In this document: one piece after another, positions 11,291 to 22,674 of the stretch
Layout: the number at the start of each line of letters is the position of its first letter
How positions within the stretch are numbered: position 1 is the stretch's first letter
Assembly: GCA_963693315.1 (NCBI GenBank)
Contig: OY856186.1
Coordinates: 94,011,132-94,075,131, forward strand
Direction: 5' to 3'
DNA: 64,000 nt
From: Diogma glabrata
Taxonomy: Eukaryota; Arthropoda; Insecta; Diptera; Cylindrotomidae
The notes under the pieces: generated by a model
Told to the model about the DNA's origin: nothing
Databases searched by the model: none
What the model saw: the letters and a program-made list of their open reading frames with translations, nothing else
Translations under genes and position numbers: made by a program

Positions 11291-12260
11291 GTGTTTTTTC
11301 GTAAATATAATAGAACATGGAAATTTTTGAATTTGTTATAGTTTTTGAAATACTTTTAGAATTTTGAAAAAGTTTCAATTTTTGATTTTGTAAGAATTTT
11401 TGGAATATTTTCAGAATTTTGAAAAATTTTAAATTTTTGATTTTACTATAATATTTAAAATTTTGGAAAAAGTTTCAATTTTTGATATTGTTACAATTTT
11501 TGCAATATTTTTAGAGTTTTGGAAAAGTTTGAATTTTTAAGAATTTTTGGAATATTTTTGGAATTTAGAAAAAGTTTAAATATTTGGTTTTATTCTAATT
11601 TATGGAATATATTTAGAATTTTGAAAAAAAAAATAGAATTTTTGAATTTTATATATATTTTTAGAATTTTGAAAAAGTTTCAATTTTTGATTTTTTAAGA
11701 ATTTTCGGAATATTTTTAGAAATATGAAGATTTTAAATTTTTGATTTTATTATAATTTTTATAATTTTGGAAAAAGTTTCAATTTTTGATATTGTTATAA
11801 TTTTAGCAATATTTTTGGATTTTGGAAAAAGTTTGAATTTTTAAGAATTTTTGGAATATTATTAGAATTTAGAAAAAGTTTAAATATTTGATTTTATTCT
11901 AATTTTTGGAATATTTTTAGAATTTTGAAAAAAAAATATGGAATTTTTTAATTTTATATATATTTTTAGAATTTTGAAAAAAATTCAATTTTTGATTTTA
12001 TAAGAATTTTCGGAATATTTTTAGAATTTTGAAAAATTTTAAATTTTTGATTTTATTATAATTTTTATAATTTTGGAAAAAGTTACAATTTTTGATTTTG
12101 TTATAATTTATGCAATATTTTTAGAATTTTTGAAAAAAGTTTTAATCTTTGATTTTGTAATAATTTTTGAAATATTTTTAGACTTTTGTTTGAAAAAAGT
12201 TTGAATTTTTATTTTATTTAGTTTTTACAATATTTTTGGAATTTTGAAAGAAATATGAAT
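11290..12260. repeat. Degenerate AT-rich short tandem repeat
   Basis: Roughly 50-bp phrases are repeated with much drift: AGAATTTTGAAAAAGTTTC, then AATTTTTGATTTTG, then GGAATATTTTTAG. The same family occurs in the opposite orientation at about 21060-21710. Confidence 0.75.
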
Positions 12261-12314
12261 TTGTGATTTTGAAATATTTTCTCGAAACGCTAAATGGAGA
12301 GGTTTTGTTGATTG

Positions 12315-12566
12315 TATCGTCGCTTTAATAATGAAACAACGTATGCTATTTATACGTTGTTTTTTATAATAGGTGCGCTGCATTCCCCATAAGGGTATCT
12401 TTGAATTGGCGTTTTTACATTTTCGAATTATTTTATGACTGGGGGTAAGAATTAATAAATTATAAATTAACGTCCTTGCAAATGCATGCGCACATCAAAC
12501 TTTAAACTCAAATATCTCGAAACTATACTTTTGCGTATACGTCATTTCATTATTAAAGCGACGGTA
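12315..12566. mobile_element. MITE, about 252 bp
   Basis: Terminal inverted repeats of about 30 bp begin TATCGTCGCTTTAATAATGA at the left. On the opposite strand at the right end they begin TACCGTCGCTTTAATAATGA. A TA dinucleotide flanks both ends, consistent with a Tc1/mariner-type target. It has no coding capacity. Confidence 0.7.
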
Positions 12567-12652
12567 TAATCTTTTCACTAAATTATGGTAATATATGATC
12601 TGTTATAATTTTCCGACAACGTATTGACGTTTCGTGTTAGTTTTGTAATACA

Positions 12653-12988
12653 TACGACCACATTTAAATTCAGCCATCCACTTCTCTACCATTTGTCTCG
12701 ATGGAGCAGAGTTTGGATAATGTTTATCAAGCCATTGTTTGGTTTCCACTGTATTTTTTTTCATCAAAAAGCAATGCTTTATTAAAATTCGAAATTCACT
12801 TTTTTCCATTTTTTTTCAAAAACAAAAGTTGCTTCACACAAAATGCTATAACTCACGAATAAATAGTCAGATTGCTGTCAAATTTATACACGTATCGTTT
12901 GAAGGTTAGTACTAAATAAAAATCATATGGAAAAAATTCTAGTAACGCCATCTATGTGTCATCCTACGGACTTATTGAATGACCTAGT
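12653..12988 (-). mobile_element. Mariner fragment (5' end and N-terminal transposase)
   Basis: On the minus strand the transposase starts at 12809 with MEKSEFRILIKHCFLMKKN. It continues through WLDKHYPNSAPSRQMVEKW to the residues FKCGR, about 52 residues of the paired-like helix-turn-helix DNA-binding domain of a mariner transposase. Homology stops at about 12653, where the frame runs into an unrelated repeat. The catalytic domain is absent. The 5' end near 12988 carries GACTTATTGAATGACC next to TA. A related inverted copy of the host repeat at about 20.97-21.05 kb lacks this piece, which supports it being an insertion. Confidence 0.75.
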
Positions 12989-12999
12989 ATAAACAGAGA

Positions 13000-13070
13000 T
13001 AAAAAATACATGTACTTTAACAAACAGTTGTGTTTGATATACATCGCTGCCCAAAACTAAAAACAATGTC
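13000..13070. repeat. Repeat unit also found inverted at 20937-21012
   Basis: AGATAAAAAATAC, GTACTTTAACAAA and GATATACATCGCTGCCCAAA match the inverted text at 20937-21012, directly after LINE C. Together with the 12602-12650 piece and the AT-rich array, this forms one arm of a large inverted pair. Confidence 0.7.
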
Positions 13071-14100
13071 CTCATAAAAGTTTTTTGCCGAAAATCCAAA
13101 ATCCTTAACCCAGACCGAAGTCTTGATATCTCAGAGCGTGAGATTTCAGCCCCTCCATATTTTACAAAGAGGCTTTCTTTCGTTTTCTTGAGATATTAAT
13201 TTTAAAAATTTTTGGTCCGACTAAATTTTCTAACTATATCCTTCATTTTTCTGAACAATTTCCATTAACAAAAAATGTTAGCTATAATTAAATTTCAATT
13301 TTTTTTAAACATGCATAGTTCTATAACTATTCTATCCATATCAAATTTACAAAAAGGCGTTTTTTGATTTTTTTAAGATATTTAATTTTAAAGATTTTAA
13401 TTTGATTAAAAATTCTGCAGAAAAATGTTTGAATCATCGAATTTTCGATCTTCGATGATTTATCATAAAAATCGATGATTTCGGTATGTTGGACAAAAAT
13501 ATATATATAATTATTTTTCAATTCGATAGGTAGTAAAGGTCATGTGATGATGTAGTGATGCCCAATATTTAGCTGCTGATTTTTCATCATTTTTTCCAAC
13601 TTCAGTGGTTAAAATTTTTTGTTAATAAAAATTGTTTAATGATAAAAAATAAGAATTTTAGTCGAGCTAAAAATTTTTGAAATTGAAATCCCAAAAAACG
13701 AAAAAAACACCTCTTTGGAAATTTTAGAAAAAATTAGAACTTTAGCCGGACTAAAACTCTTTAAAATTAAATATCTCAAGAAAACAAAAAATGTTGGGGT
13801 GCCCCATATGATTCAACTATGTATGCACTTTAAAAAAAGTCCATACTCCTTATATGCCAAGTTTCAGGAAAATCAAAAATGGAAGTTTAAATTTCGACTT
13901 TTTCACCTGAGAGATAGCTTTTTCCATCAAAGGCTTTATTTTTTAAACTGTTGCACATAAAGTTTTTTGACCTTTACTATTTTCGTATATATTTTTTGGA
14001 ACACAATCAAAGAAGATGCTTAACTTATTATTGTGAATTTTTATTATTTTATATAGTTTTTATTATTAATTATAGTTACACATGTTGGAACTGAAAAGTT
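13071..14100. other. Repeat-derived, no gene seen
   Basis: The halves 13080-13400 and 13620-13790 are loosely inverted copies of each other around AAATTTTTGG and AGATATTAATTTT motifs. Short open frames here have no recognisable product. Confidence 0.4.
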
Positions 14101-14400
14101 TTCAGAAGTCAATTGTAATGCGCACATGATGAAAAGGATATTTTGAATTTCTTAAAATGAGAATTCGCTAAAGTTATATACCATATATACTAGATTGACA
14201 ATTCAGCCACATTTCTTCGGTACTGGAGCGAATCTAGCAGATCAGTTGATTCGGTAATATCAATCAGCCGTATTTCTTTACAGAGTCTAGATATTTTATT
14301 GTTGACTGACAAGTACCGCCTTAAACCAGACAGCATTATTCCATACATGGACAAATAAAGGACTTATAGATCAGTAAAATTTGGTCGAGATTGAAAAACT
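14100..14400 (-). pseudogene. LINE family A-like 3' end fragment
   Basis: The text matches the LINE tail copies near 38.05-38.38 kb and 63.44-63.62 kb: GCGCACATGATGAAA, then a stretch with GTACTGGAGCGAAT, then CATACATGGACAAATAAAGG. At 38 kb the same block codes on the minus strand for the conserved LINE C-terminus. Here the frame is broken. Confidence 0.5.
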
Positions 14401-14511
14401 TTTTACTACTACTACATGTTTATTCCAAATATCCAATATGTTTATATCAAAAAATAAGTTTGTAAAATTAAAAGCATTCTCCGTTGATTAAACATATATT
14501 TCTACACTCAA

Positions 14512-16938
14512 AAAAATATGTAGGTAAAATTCAACGAACATTTGTCTGTTAAATTTATTTAAACGACATGTTAATTAATCTTAATCTGTTAATTAATCTG
14601 TTAATTTTTAATTTTCAACAACATGTTTGTTAAACATTTTTAACGACATTTACGAACTGTATGTTGATTTTCGTTGTTGAATAAGACATATGAAAACAAA
14701 GAATGAAACCATTTGCAGAATGCAGAGCTACTATTTTCATTATTTGTTAGTTAATTTTGATGAAGTTAGTCAAATCAACGCTATATGGAAACAAATAATT
14801 CAATTTAATTAATGATTTATTTGACATATTATGTGTATCCAACATTATTATTTTGTAAAATAAATAAAATTCTTAAAGAGTATCAATACAAATTCGTGTT
14901 ATTATTTTTGCTAGTTTCATTTTTCAGATTATTGGACCGATGTAAATGGTGTTTGTTACTATATATTTGATAAAATACTTCTTATATTTGATAAAATACT
15001 AACAAATTTGATAAAATATACTTCAACAAACGTGTACGTTATTTTTTCTACTCCTATCACAGTAAATTATAAATTACATCACACTATCCATGACATGTAA
15101 ATTGATTATTTCAAATAGCGTGCTAGACGAGGAAATAAAGCACTAAGCCTAAGCAAATTGGCAGAATAAGATGGATCGAGATGCGGTTTTTTGCATTCGA
15201 TTCAGGAAGCCATCAGGAACATAGCCACTTTTCAGCAAAAAACCTCTGGAGTACCTAGGGGCCAGGGCGGGTTATATACACCTCATCTCCTTAAACTTTC
15301 CATAAATTCAGCTCGAAATTGATCGAAACTCGTTACTCGGGGGTTTTTGTGATCGCTGAACACGAATATGATGTCGGCGATGACCCTCAAACTAACTAGG
15401 GCCCAGGGCGGGTATGTCTAACTCATCTCCTGGAACTCTGCATTAATTCAGTTCGAAATTGATCGAAGCTCGTTACTGGGGGGATTTTGGGGCTGCTGAA
15501 CACGAACATGATGTCAGCGATAAGCTTCGGAGTACCTAGGGGCCAGGGCTGGTTATATACACCTCATCTCCTGAAACTTTCCATAAATACAGCTCGAAAT
15601 TGATCGAAGCTCGTTACTCTTGGGTTTTTGGGGTAACTCATCTCCTGGAACTTTCCATAAGTTCAGCTCGAAGTTGATCGAAGCTCGTTGCTCGGGGGTT
15701 TCTGGGGCCGCTGAACACGAATATGATGTCTGCGAAGACCTTCGGAGTACTTAGGGGCCAGGGCGGGTTATATACACCTCATCTTCTGGAACTTTTCATA
15801 AATACAGCTCGAAATTGATCGAAGCTCGTTACTCGGGGGCTTTTGGGATCGCTGAACACAAATATGATGTCGGCTATGACCCTGGGAGTACCTAGGGCAC
15901 AGGGCGGGTACGTCTAACTCATCTCGTGGATTTTTCCATTAATAAAATAAAATAAAATAAAATAATCGATTAAATAAAATAATCGATTTTTAATTATGGA
16001 AATTTTCAAGATATGAGTTAAATATACCTGCCCTGGGCCCCAGGTACTCCGATGATCATCGCCGACATCATATTCGTATTAAGCGACCCCAAAAACCCCT
16101 GAGTAACGAGCTTCGATCAATTTCGAGCTGAATTTATGGAAAGTTCAAGGAGATGAGGTTTATATAACCAGCCCTGGCCCCTAGGTACTCCAGAGATTTT
16201 TTGCCGAAAAGTGGCTATGTTCACAAACTTTCCTGATGGATTCCTGAAACGAATGCAAAAAACCGCATCTCGATCCATCTTACTCTGCCAATTTGCTTAG
16301 GTTTGGCCTATTTTTGTGCTTTATTTTCTCGTCTATGCGGTAAGTACAAAAAAGCATGCGGTAATGGATTTTCATATATATATATTACCCCACGCTTTTA
16401 ATAAAAAGAAAAATTTTTATTTAAAGAAAAATTTGATTTTTAAAAATTAAATATTTCAATTCATTTTGACACAGAATAATGCAAAGCCTATCACAATTTG
16501 TAAACTATTTGCATTTAATTTATAATTAGTAGTTCATTTTTTCAAGTAATTATATGCGTTTGGGCATTAAAACAAAGTCGTAGAAAAAGTATATAGCAAA
16601 TGAAATCTCGAGTTGTAAAGCATTTTCCATGCTCGTGAAGATACTGCACTCAACGCTACGCGTCTCGTGCGCAAAATTTTCCCTCGAATGTAAAATGCTA
16701 TTTACAACTCTAGATATGTAATATACTATTAACAGTCAGATTGTCTTTTGTTCGTAATTATCAACAAACATGTTCGTTAAATTTACTTACTGTCCTTTGA
16801 AAATTGTTGGTAAAATTAAATCAACAGACAAGAGTTGTTGAATTTAACGAACGATTTGTAGGATCAAAACCGATTGAAATGTATATTGAATCAACAGAGA
16901 TTTTCGTTGATTTTACTTACATTTATTTCTCATTGTAC
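14512..16938. mobile_element. Possible TIR element with degenerate ends
   Basis: The left end reads CACTCAAAAAAATATGTAGG, then TAAAATTCAACGAACATTTG. The right end, read on the other strand, reads ATGAGAAATAAATGTAAGTA, then AAATCAACGAAAATCTCTG. The two look like eroded inverted repeats, and phrases with CAACGAACATTTG or CAACAGACAAGAG recur inside both ends. The inverted-repeat block at 15.1-16.3 kb would then be nested in it. No coding region is visible. The call is tentative. Confidence 0.4.
15120..16342. mobile_element. Inverted-repeat element made of about 141-bp tandem units
   Basis: Outer arms match in inverted order. The left has AGCAAATTGGCAGAATAAGA, then TGGATCGAGATGCGG. The right, on the other strand, has AGCAAATTGGCAGAGTAAGA, then TGGATCGAGATGCGG. 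The arms are about 230-330 bp. Inside, GAAATTGATCGAAGCTCGTT recurs at about 15311, 15451, 15592, 15665 and 15807, spacing 140, 141, 73 (partial unit) and 142. Two further units lie inverted at about 16020-16150. Each unit has GGGCCAGGGCGGGT and ATATGATGTCGGCGATGA. There is no coding frame. This part is clearly more GC-rich than its surroundings. Confidence 0.8.
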
Positions 16939-16968
16939 TAGTTTTGATCCTACGGATAATTTGTAAAT

Positions 16969-17865
16969 TTGAGTGACATATCTGTTGAGTATTACAAACA
17001 AAAACAACAACCAGACTGGTATAAAAGCAGTCAATACAGATGCAGCTATTCTCTTCGTCCTATATTTGAGGTTATCCAGTCCTATATTTTAACAGGTGAT
17101 TTTAATATTAACATGCTTGCTGATTCCCCAACTCGGACAGATTTTAGGGATCTAATTACTGAATATGGATTGTCGTGCTACAACTCGGTCACTCCTACTC
17201 ATTTTGATGGCAGAAACATACCAACTTTATTAGACTTAACTGTCACAAATTGTCCGGGTGGCATTTCAGGTTTCAATCAAATCGATATTCCTGGCATTTC
17301 CAAGCATGACCTCATCTTCTGGGCTTATGACATTCCTCTTGAAACTGAAGCTGCTAAAGCTTATTACTATAGGGATCATAGAAACTGCAATATTCAGGAG
17401 ATAGCCATTGCGCTTATTCAACATGACTGGAGGCAGTACTTTGCTCTCACTAATTCATCTGATCTTCTAGAGCACTTTAACTCAGTTATTAATACCGTAT
17501 TTGATTTGTATGCGCCTCTAAAAAGCGTTAATATTCCTAATAAATCTACTCCATGGTTTAATAATAATATTTTAGATGCTCTAAAGTTGAGAGATTTATC
17601 TTACAAAGTATGGATTTCATCTAGAAACTCTGACGATTTTATCACTTTTAAAAGATTACGTAATAGAGCGAACACACTCATAAAAAACTCTAAGAAGGAT
17701 TTCATGAATCGCCGTCTTGGATCTGATCTCTCGAGCAAAGAACTTTGGACACGACTTAAAAATCTTGGAATAAAATATAAGTATCATACACCTATTAATT
17801 TTTCACCGGGAGAATTAGACCAGAGTTTTGCCAAAAATTGCTCTAGCAGCATTACTTCAAGTTAG
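16969..17865 (+). pseudogene. LINE family C endonuclease fragment
   Basis: Endonuclease similarity begins at about residue 31 (FEVIQSY) and includes LTGDFNINMLADSP (catalytic GDFN), TPTHFDGRNIPTLLDLTVTN and the SKHDLIFW block, where the usual SDH is now SKHD. The first 30 residues do not look like an endonuclease N-terminus, so the start is not real. After residue 130 comes the basic linker with STPWFNNNILDALKLRDLSY and LRNRANTLIKNSKKDF. The frame ends at a stop at 17863; LINE homology continues at once in the next frame. Confidence 0.8.
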
Positions 17866-17910
17866 CCGCTGATTCAAAATCAAAATGACTCAGTTTTTGC
17901 TTTTGAAAAT

Positions 17911-18426
17911 GTGGCTTGTGAGGACGTTGAACGTGCTATAATCTCTATTAAATCTAATACTATTGGGTCTGATGGTATACCAATAAAAGTTATCAAACTG
18001 ATCTTGCCGTATACCTCCCATATTATCACCTATCTGTTTAATAATATTTTAACGACTTCACAATTCCCCATACAGTGTAAGTCGGCTAAGATTATTCCAA
18101 CTGCAAAAAAATCTGCTGCAAAATCTGTGAATGATTTTAGACCCATAAGTATCCTGTCTGGGCTCTCTAAAGTTTTTGACAAAATAGTAAAAATTCAAAT
18201 TACTAGATTTTTTGACCACCTTAAGTTGCTCTCTCAATATCAATCGGGTTTTCGTGCTGGATATAGCACCGACTCCGCTCTTTTGAAGTTACATGATGAC
18301 ATAATAACCATGATTGACAGAAAGAAATTGGTCATTCTTTCTTTACAGGACTTTTCCAAAGCTTTTGATCTGGTAAATCATAAAAGTCTTCTAATGAAAT
18401 TATCAACGCAATTTGGTTTTCTACTA
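17911..18426 (+). pseudogene. LINE family C RT, N-terminal half
   Basis: RT blocks in order are IKSNTIGSDGIPIKVIKLIL, AKIIPTAKKS, DFRPISILSGLSKVFDKIV, YQSGFRAGYSTDSALLKLHD and LQDFSKAFDLVNH (block A with its Asp). Coding stops where the foldback begins, after the residues STQFGF. The residues that follow (starting SAVNLIRSYLSNRVQRVRL) are found beyond the foldback at 19806. One T seems to be missing just before the insertion point. Confidence 0.85.
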
Positions 18427-19802
18427 TAGTGGAGTCATATTAGCATTTTATATTGATGTAAGAGCAAAGTTGAATTTTTTTTTTGTTTTATGTTAAGGAC
18501 ATAAAAGTTAGTGGGCATGTAATTATTTAGCAAATTTTGAGGTCCGGAAGTGCCTCAAAAATGGCAAAAACTGGTTTTTTGGTGTTTTTCGAGTAGGTCG
18601 CTTCACTATTTTTGAAATATTTCGGGCTCTAATGATCAAAAAAAAAAAAAAAAGGAAAAATGTTTGTGACCAAATTTCAAATCTATCTAGGGGGGTTAGA
18701 TACTTCAAAAGTGTAACCTAACCTCAAAAAACCGAATCGTGTGACTTTTTTTTATTTTTTACTAAATTTATGATAAGGGCCGGAAAAATCGTCGAATTTT
18801 CATGGAAATTTCAGGAAACATGTATTTAAATAGTTTTAATATGGGATTTAATTTTTATGAAAAAACTTTAATTTTTTCTTTCGTTAAATTTGGCAAATGG
18901 TGCCATTTTATGAGAAGTCATCCAAAATAAATTTTTTTTTTTAATCTGTACTTCTTTTTATCTACTTTAACCTAAGTACATATAATTAAAATTATGTTGC
19001 CTTAATTTAAATGCCCATTTTTGGGCATGAAAAAAAAAACATTAATTTTTGCATTTTTTTGACATTTTACCATATATACGGTATTATTTATGCTATTATC
19101 ATGTATTTTGCATAAAAGTAAAATATGCAATTCAAATTAATAAAAAATATTTTTTAAAATTATACATAACCTACAAAACTTTTTTTTCTTGCAATGCCCT
19201 AAATTGCTTTTGGTAAATAATTAAAATGTTATTACAATTATTGTAAATATTTGATATAAGATTTTGAAAAAATGTAATATTCAATTTTTTTCAAAAATTT
19301 TATTTTGGATGACTTCTCATAGTATGGCACCATTTGCCAAATTTAACGAAAAATGGCAATTGTGGCCGAAAAAATTAAAATTTTTCATAAAAATTAAATT
19401 CCATATTAAAACTGTTTAAATACATGTTTCCTGAAATTTCCATGAAAATTCGACGATTTTTCCGCCCCTTATCATAAATTTAGTAAAAAAAAAAAAAGTC
19501 ACGTGATTCGGTTTTTTGAGGTTAGGTTACACTTTTAAAGTATCTAACCCCCATAGATGAATTTGAAATTTAATCACAAACATTTATCATCTTTTTTTTT
19601 TTTTATGATCATTAGAGCCCGAAATATTTCGAAAAACACCAAAAAACCAGTTTTTGCCATTTTTGAGGCACTTCCGGACCTCCAAATTTGCTAAATAATT
19701 ACATGCCCACTAACTTTTATGTCCTTAACGTAAAACAAAAAAAAATTCAACTTTGCTCTTACATCAAATATATCACTTTTTTTTACTAATTTGACTCCAC
19801 TA
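18427..19802. mobile_element. Foldback element, 1376 bp, arms of about 500 bp
   Basis: The ends are TAGTGGAGTCA and, inverted, TGACTCCACTA. Arms run from 18427 to about 18931 and from about 19297 to 19802. They match along their length apart from indels, for example an extra 20-odd bases with GTAGGTCGCTTCAC in the left arm. Shared phrases include TTAGTGGGCATGTAATTATT, GAGGTCCGGAAGTGCCTC and GAAAAATCGTCGAATTTTC. A 3-bp target duplication CTA lies at 18424-18426 and 19803-19805. The loop of about 365 bp is AT-rich with no coding frame. It sits inside the RT gene of LINE C and is therefore younger than that LINE. Confidence 0.9.
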
Positions 19803-19805
19803 CTA

Positions 19806-20085
19806 GTGCTGTAAATTTAATAAGGTCCTACTTATCCAACAGAGTTCAACGTGTCAGGCTTCTAACTACTTACCAATTATATCCAGCGTACCTCAAGGGT
19901 CGGTCCTTGGACCTTTACTTTTTGTAATTTTTATTAATGACTTGCCATCCATTTTAAAATTCTGTAAGATTCATATGTATGCGGATGATGTTCAAATCTA
20001 TGTAGAAGGTGCAGCAAATAATCTATCCAGCATTGTCTCTAAAATTAATCTAGACTTAGCTAATATTATGGAATGGATGAATTGA
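19806..20085 (+). pseudogene. LINE family C RT, catalytic box part
   Basis: The sequence picks up RT right after the foldback. It reads SYLSNRVQRVRL, then after a frameshift VPQGSVLGPLLFVIFINDL (block B) and IHMYADDVQIYVEGAANN. The YADD active-site box is encoded at 19978-19989. A stop falls after MEWMN, and the frame changes again before the C-terminal part. Confidence 0.85.
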
Positions 20086-20103
20086 ATAACCTTAAGCTTA
20101 ACA

Positions 20104-20814
20104 TTGATAAAACTAAGTGTACTCTTCTCACTCAAAAATAATGATCACTACAATAGGATTGCTCCTCCGATTCGCATTGGAAATAAAGTTATTCCACTTT
20201 CTTCCAATGCAGGAAATTTAGGAATTATGTTTGATAGTGACCTTTCTAGGAAAAGTCATATATCACTAATTTGTTCCAGAGTCTATTCTGGACTACGTAG
20301 TCTTTGGAATAGTGCATACTTCACTCCAACGAAAATACGATTACATTTAGTTAAATCTCTCTTAATTCTTCACTTCACATATTGTTCTGTCCTATTTGGC
20401 GAGTTGAATTCAGGTGAAATGAGTAAATTACAGGTGGCGTTTAATGCATGCGTTCGATATATTTACAACATACCACGCTTTCAGTCGGTTTCTGATTTTT
20501 CTACAAGCATTCTCGGTACCAGTCTTGAATTACATCTTGACTTCCGTACATACTGTTACATTCACAATATAATTAAGTCTGGCTCACCCAACTATTTGTA
20601 TGGAAAGCTAATTTTCGGTCGTAGCAGTCGTTTGCACAGATTAATCTTACCGTTAAATCATACTCCGGTAAAAAATAAATCGTTTTTTGTCTATGGTGCA
20701 TCTGAATTCAATAAGCTCCCATATGAGGTGAGACAGGTTTCTACCCTTGGTTTTAAACCCAAATGTTACCAATTCTTTGTGAATCAATATTGTCAAAGTC
20801 TACATCCACATTAG
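20104..20814 (+). pseudogene. LINE family C C-terminal region
   Basis: After a frame change, conserved text resumes as NLGIMFDSDLSRKSHISLIC and then AYFTPTKIRLHLVKSLLI. Further on are ACVRYIYNIPRF and the end region with SSRLHRLILPLNHTPVKNKS. This is the RT-thumb and C-terminal region seen in CR1/L2-like LINEs. It is open for over 230 codons, so decay here is mild. The first residues, before NNDHYN, are out of frame with the element. Confidence 0.8.
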
Positions 20815-20936
20815 CTTTCCTGTTCTCTATTTCACAAGGTTCAATAATGTATATGTGTGAGCATGTTTTCCTGTGGTGCATATATGTATGAGCAGTTTCA
20901 TTATTCTTTTATTTTTAATTTAATTTTTAACTAGTT

Positions 20937-21710
20937 TTTAGTTTTGGGCAGCGATGTATATCAAACATAACTCTTTGTTAAAGTACAAGTATTTTTTATC
21001 TCTGTTTAAAAATTTATTACAAAACTAACACGAAACATCAATACGTTGCCGGAAAACTATAATCAAAATTCCAAAAATATTGTAAAATTAAATGAAATAA
21101 AACTTTTTCAAAATTCCAAAAATCTTCCAAAAATTAGAATAAAATCAAATATTTAAACTTTTTCTAAATTCCGATAATATTCCAAAAATTCTTAAAAATT
21201 TAAACTTTTCCCAAATTCTAAAAATATTGCAAAAATTATTACAAAATCAAAAATTAAAACTTTTCCAAATTCCAAAAATTATAACAAAATCAAAAATTTA
21301 AAATTTTTCAAAATTCTAAAAATATTCCAAAAATTCAAAACAAAATCAAAAAATGCAACTTCTTTCACAATTCTAAATATATATATATATATAAAATTAA
21401 AAAATTCTATTTTTTTCAAAATTCTAAAAATATTGCAAAAATTATAACCAAATCAAAAATTGAAACTTTTTTCAAAATTCCAAAAATATTCCAAAAATTA
21501 GAATGAAATCAAATATAACTTTTTCTAAATTCCAATAATAATCCAAAAATTCTTAAAAATTGAAACTTTTGCCAAAATTCTAAAAATATTGCAAAAATTA
21601 TTACAAAACCAAAAATTGAAAATTTTTTCAAAATTCCAAAAACTATAATAAAATCAAATCAAAAATTTTCAAAATTCAAAAAATATTCCAAAAATTCTAT
21701 GAGGGATATA
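20937..21710. repeat. Inverted copy of the 11.3-13.07 kb repeat block
   Basis: 20937-21055 is the inverted counterpart of 12602-12652 joined to 12997-13060, without the mariner piece. 21060-21710 is the inverted counterpart of the AT-rich array at 11290-12260 (phrases such as AAAATTCCAAAAATATTG). It lies directly behind the LINE C tail. Confidence 0.75.
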
Positions 21711-22075
21711 TTTCAAACTGACAGATCTAGTTTGGTTTTATCATTTCTTGATGCTTTTAATAAAATTACGTTTAGTAAAATGAATTACCAGCCTACAATC
21801 AACACTTGTTCCACAGGACTGGTTTTTGGAAGAAGACAACATTCAAGAAATAAATTAATGTAAGCCTTTTGGTATTTTGATTTATATAATTTTTGTGATT
21901 TATTTTTATACTATGCTAAATTATTTTCTCTGTTAGCTAATTGATAGTTTCTTTAATTATTCTGTGATTCATAAATAAGAGATTTTCAAGTGTAATCTGT
22001 TTTATCACAGATTCAGTATTCCGGTTTAATATTATATTCGTTATTAAAAGTCCAAAATAAGTAAAAGGAGTACCG
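21711..22075. other. Spacer before the gypsy remnant, no gene seen
   Basis: It opens with GAGGGATATATTTCAAACTG. No coding similarity is seen. It may include older LTR-retrotransposon sequence. Confidence 0.3.
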
Positions 22076-22674
22076 ATGAAGTGTTATACAGATCAAGAAA
22101 CAAATTTGGAATCTATCGTACTTCAAGAAATCTATCAAATGCTTGGAATTAATAAAACAAAAACCACTGCTTCACACTCCCAATCAGATCGCATGGTGGA
22201 AAGATTTAATGCTACTCTGGAGTCACAACTAACAAAAGCAGTAAACAAGAACTGGAGCTACTGGAGAAACATCTAGCAAAAGCAGTAAACAAGAATCAAC
22301 GTAATTGGAACGGTCATATTCCGTTATTCCTGATGGCTTATAGATCAGCAGGAGGGTTTCTCATTTCTCGGCAATTATTGAATCCCGGCAAACGAGAATA
22401 TTTCGAAGATATACCCGGGATTCCCAGGAAACCCGGGTTTTAATATTTAATAGTTTAAAAATTGGTTAATTTAAAAAAACAATTAAAATGTTCTTTCCTT
22501 TTTTTCATCAAACCAAAAAGCTTACTAATAGAGTAAAAAAGTTATTTATCCGAAGATTTCTTAAAATTATAGTTCTGATTCAAACGAGCGCACTGAAACA
22601 GAATTGTCGTTTTCTTGGTGACAAAAAGGCCAGCAATCGAAAATACTCTCACTTTCTACTGAGATTGGTTTAAT

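Larger units (their letters stand above)
16969..20936 (+). mobile_element. LINE family C, split by a foldback element
   Basis: A plus-strand LINE with partial endonuclease, complete RT blocks and a C-terminal region. It is interrupted at 18427-19802. It is 5' truncated inside the endonuclease. Several frameshifts and stops are present (after 17865, near 18420, near 19875 and at about 20085). The 3' untranslated part runs past 20814 to about 20936, where an inverted repeat takes over. The RT box is YADD, unlike the FADD of family A, so this is a separate family. It is probably in the CR1/L2 group, which is inference. Confidence 0.85.

Noticed and set aside
12603..12809. Complete small mariner-like protein
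   Set aside because: The last 16 residues come from the flanking repeat, which is also found without the mariner piece at about 21 kb.
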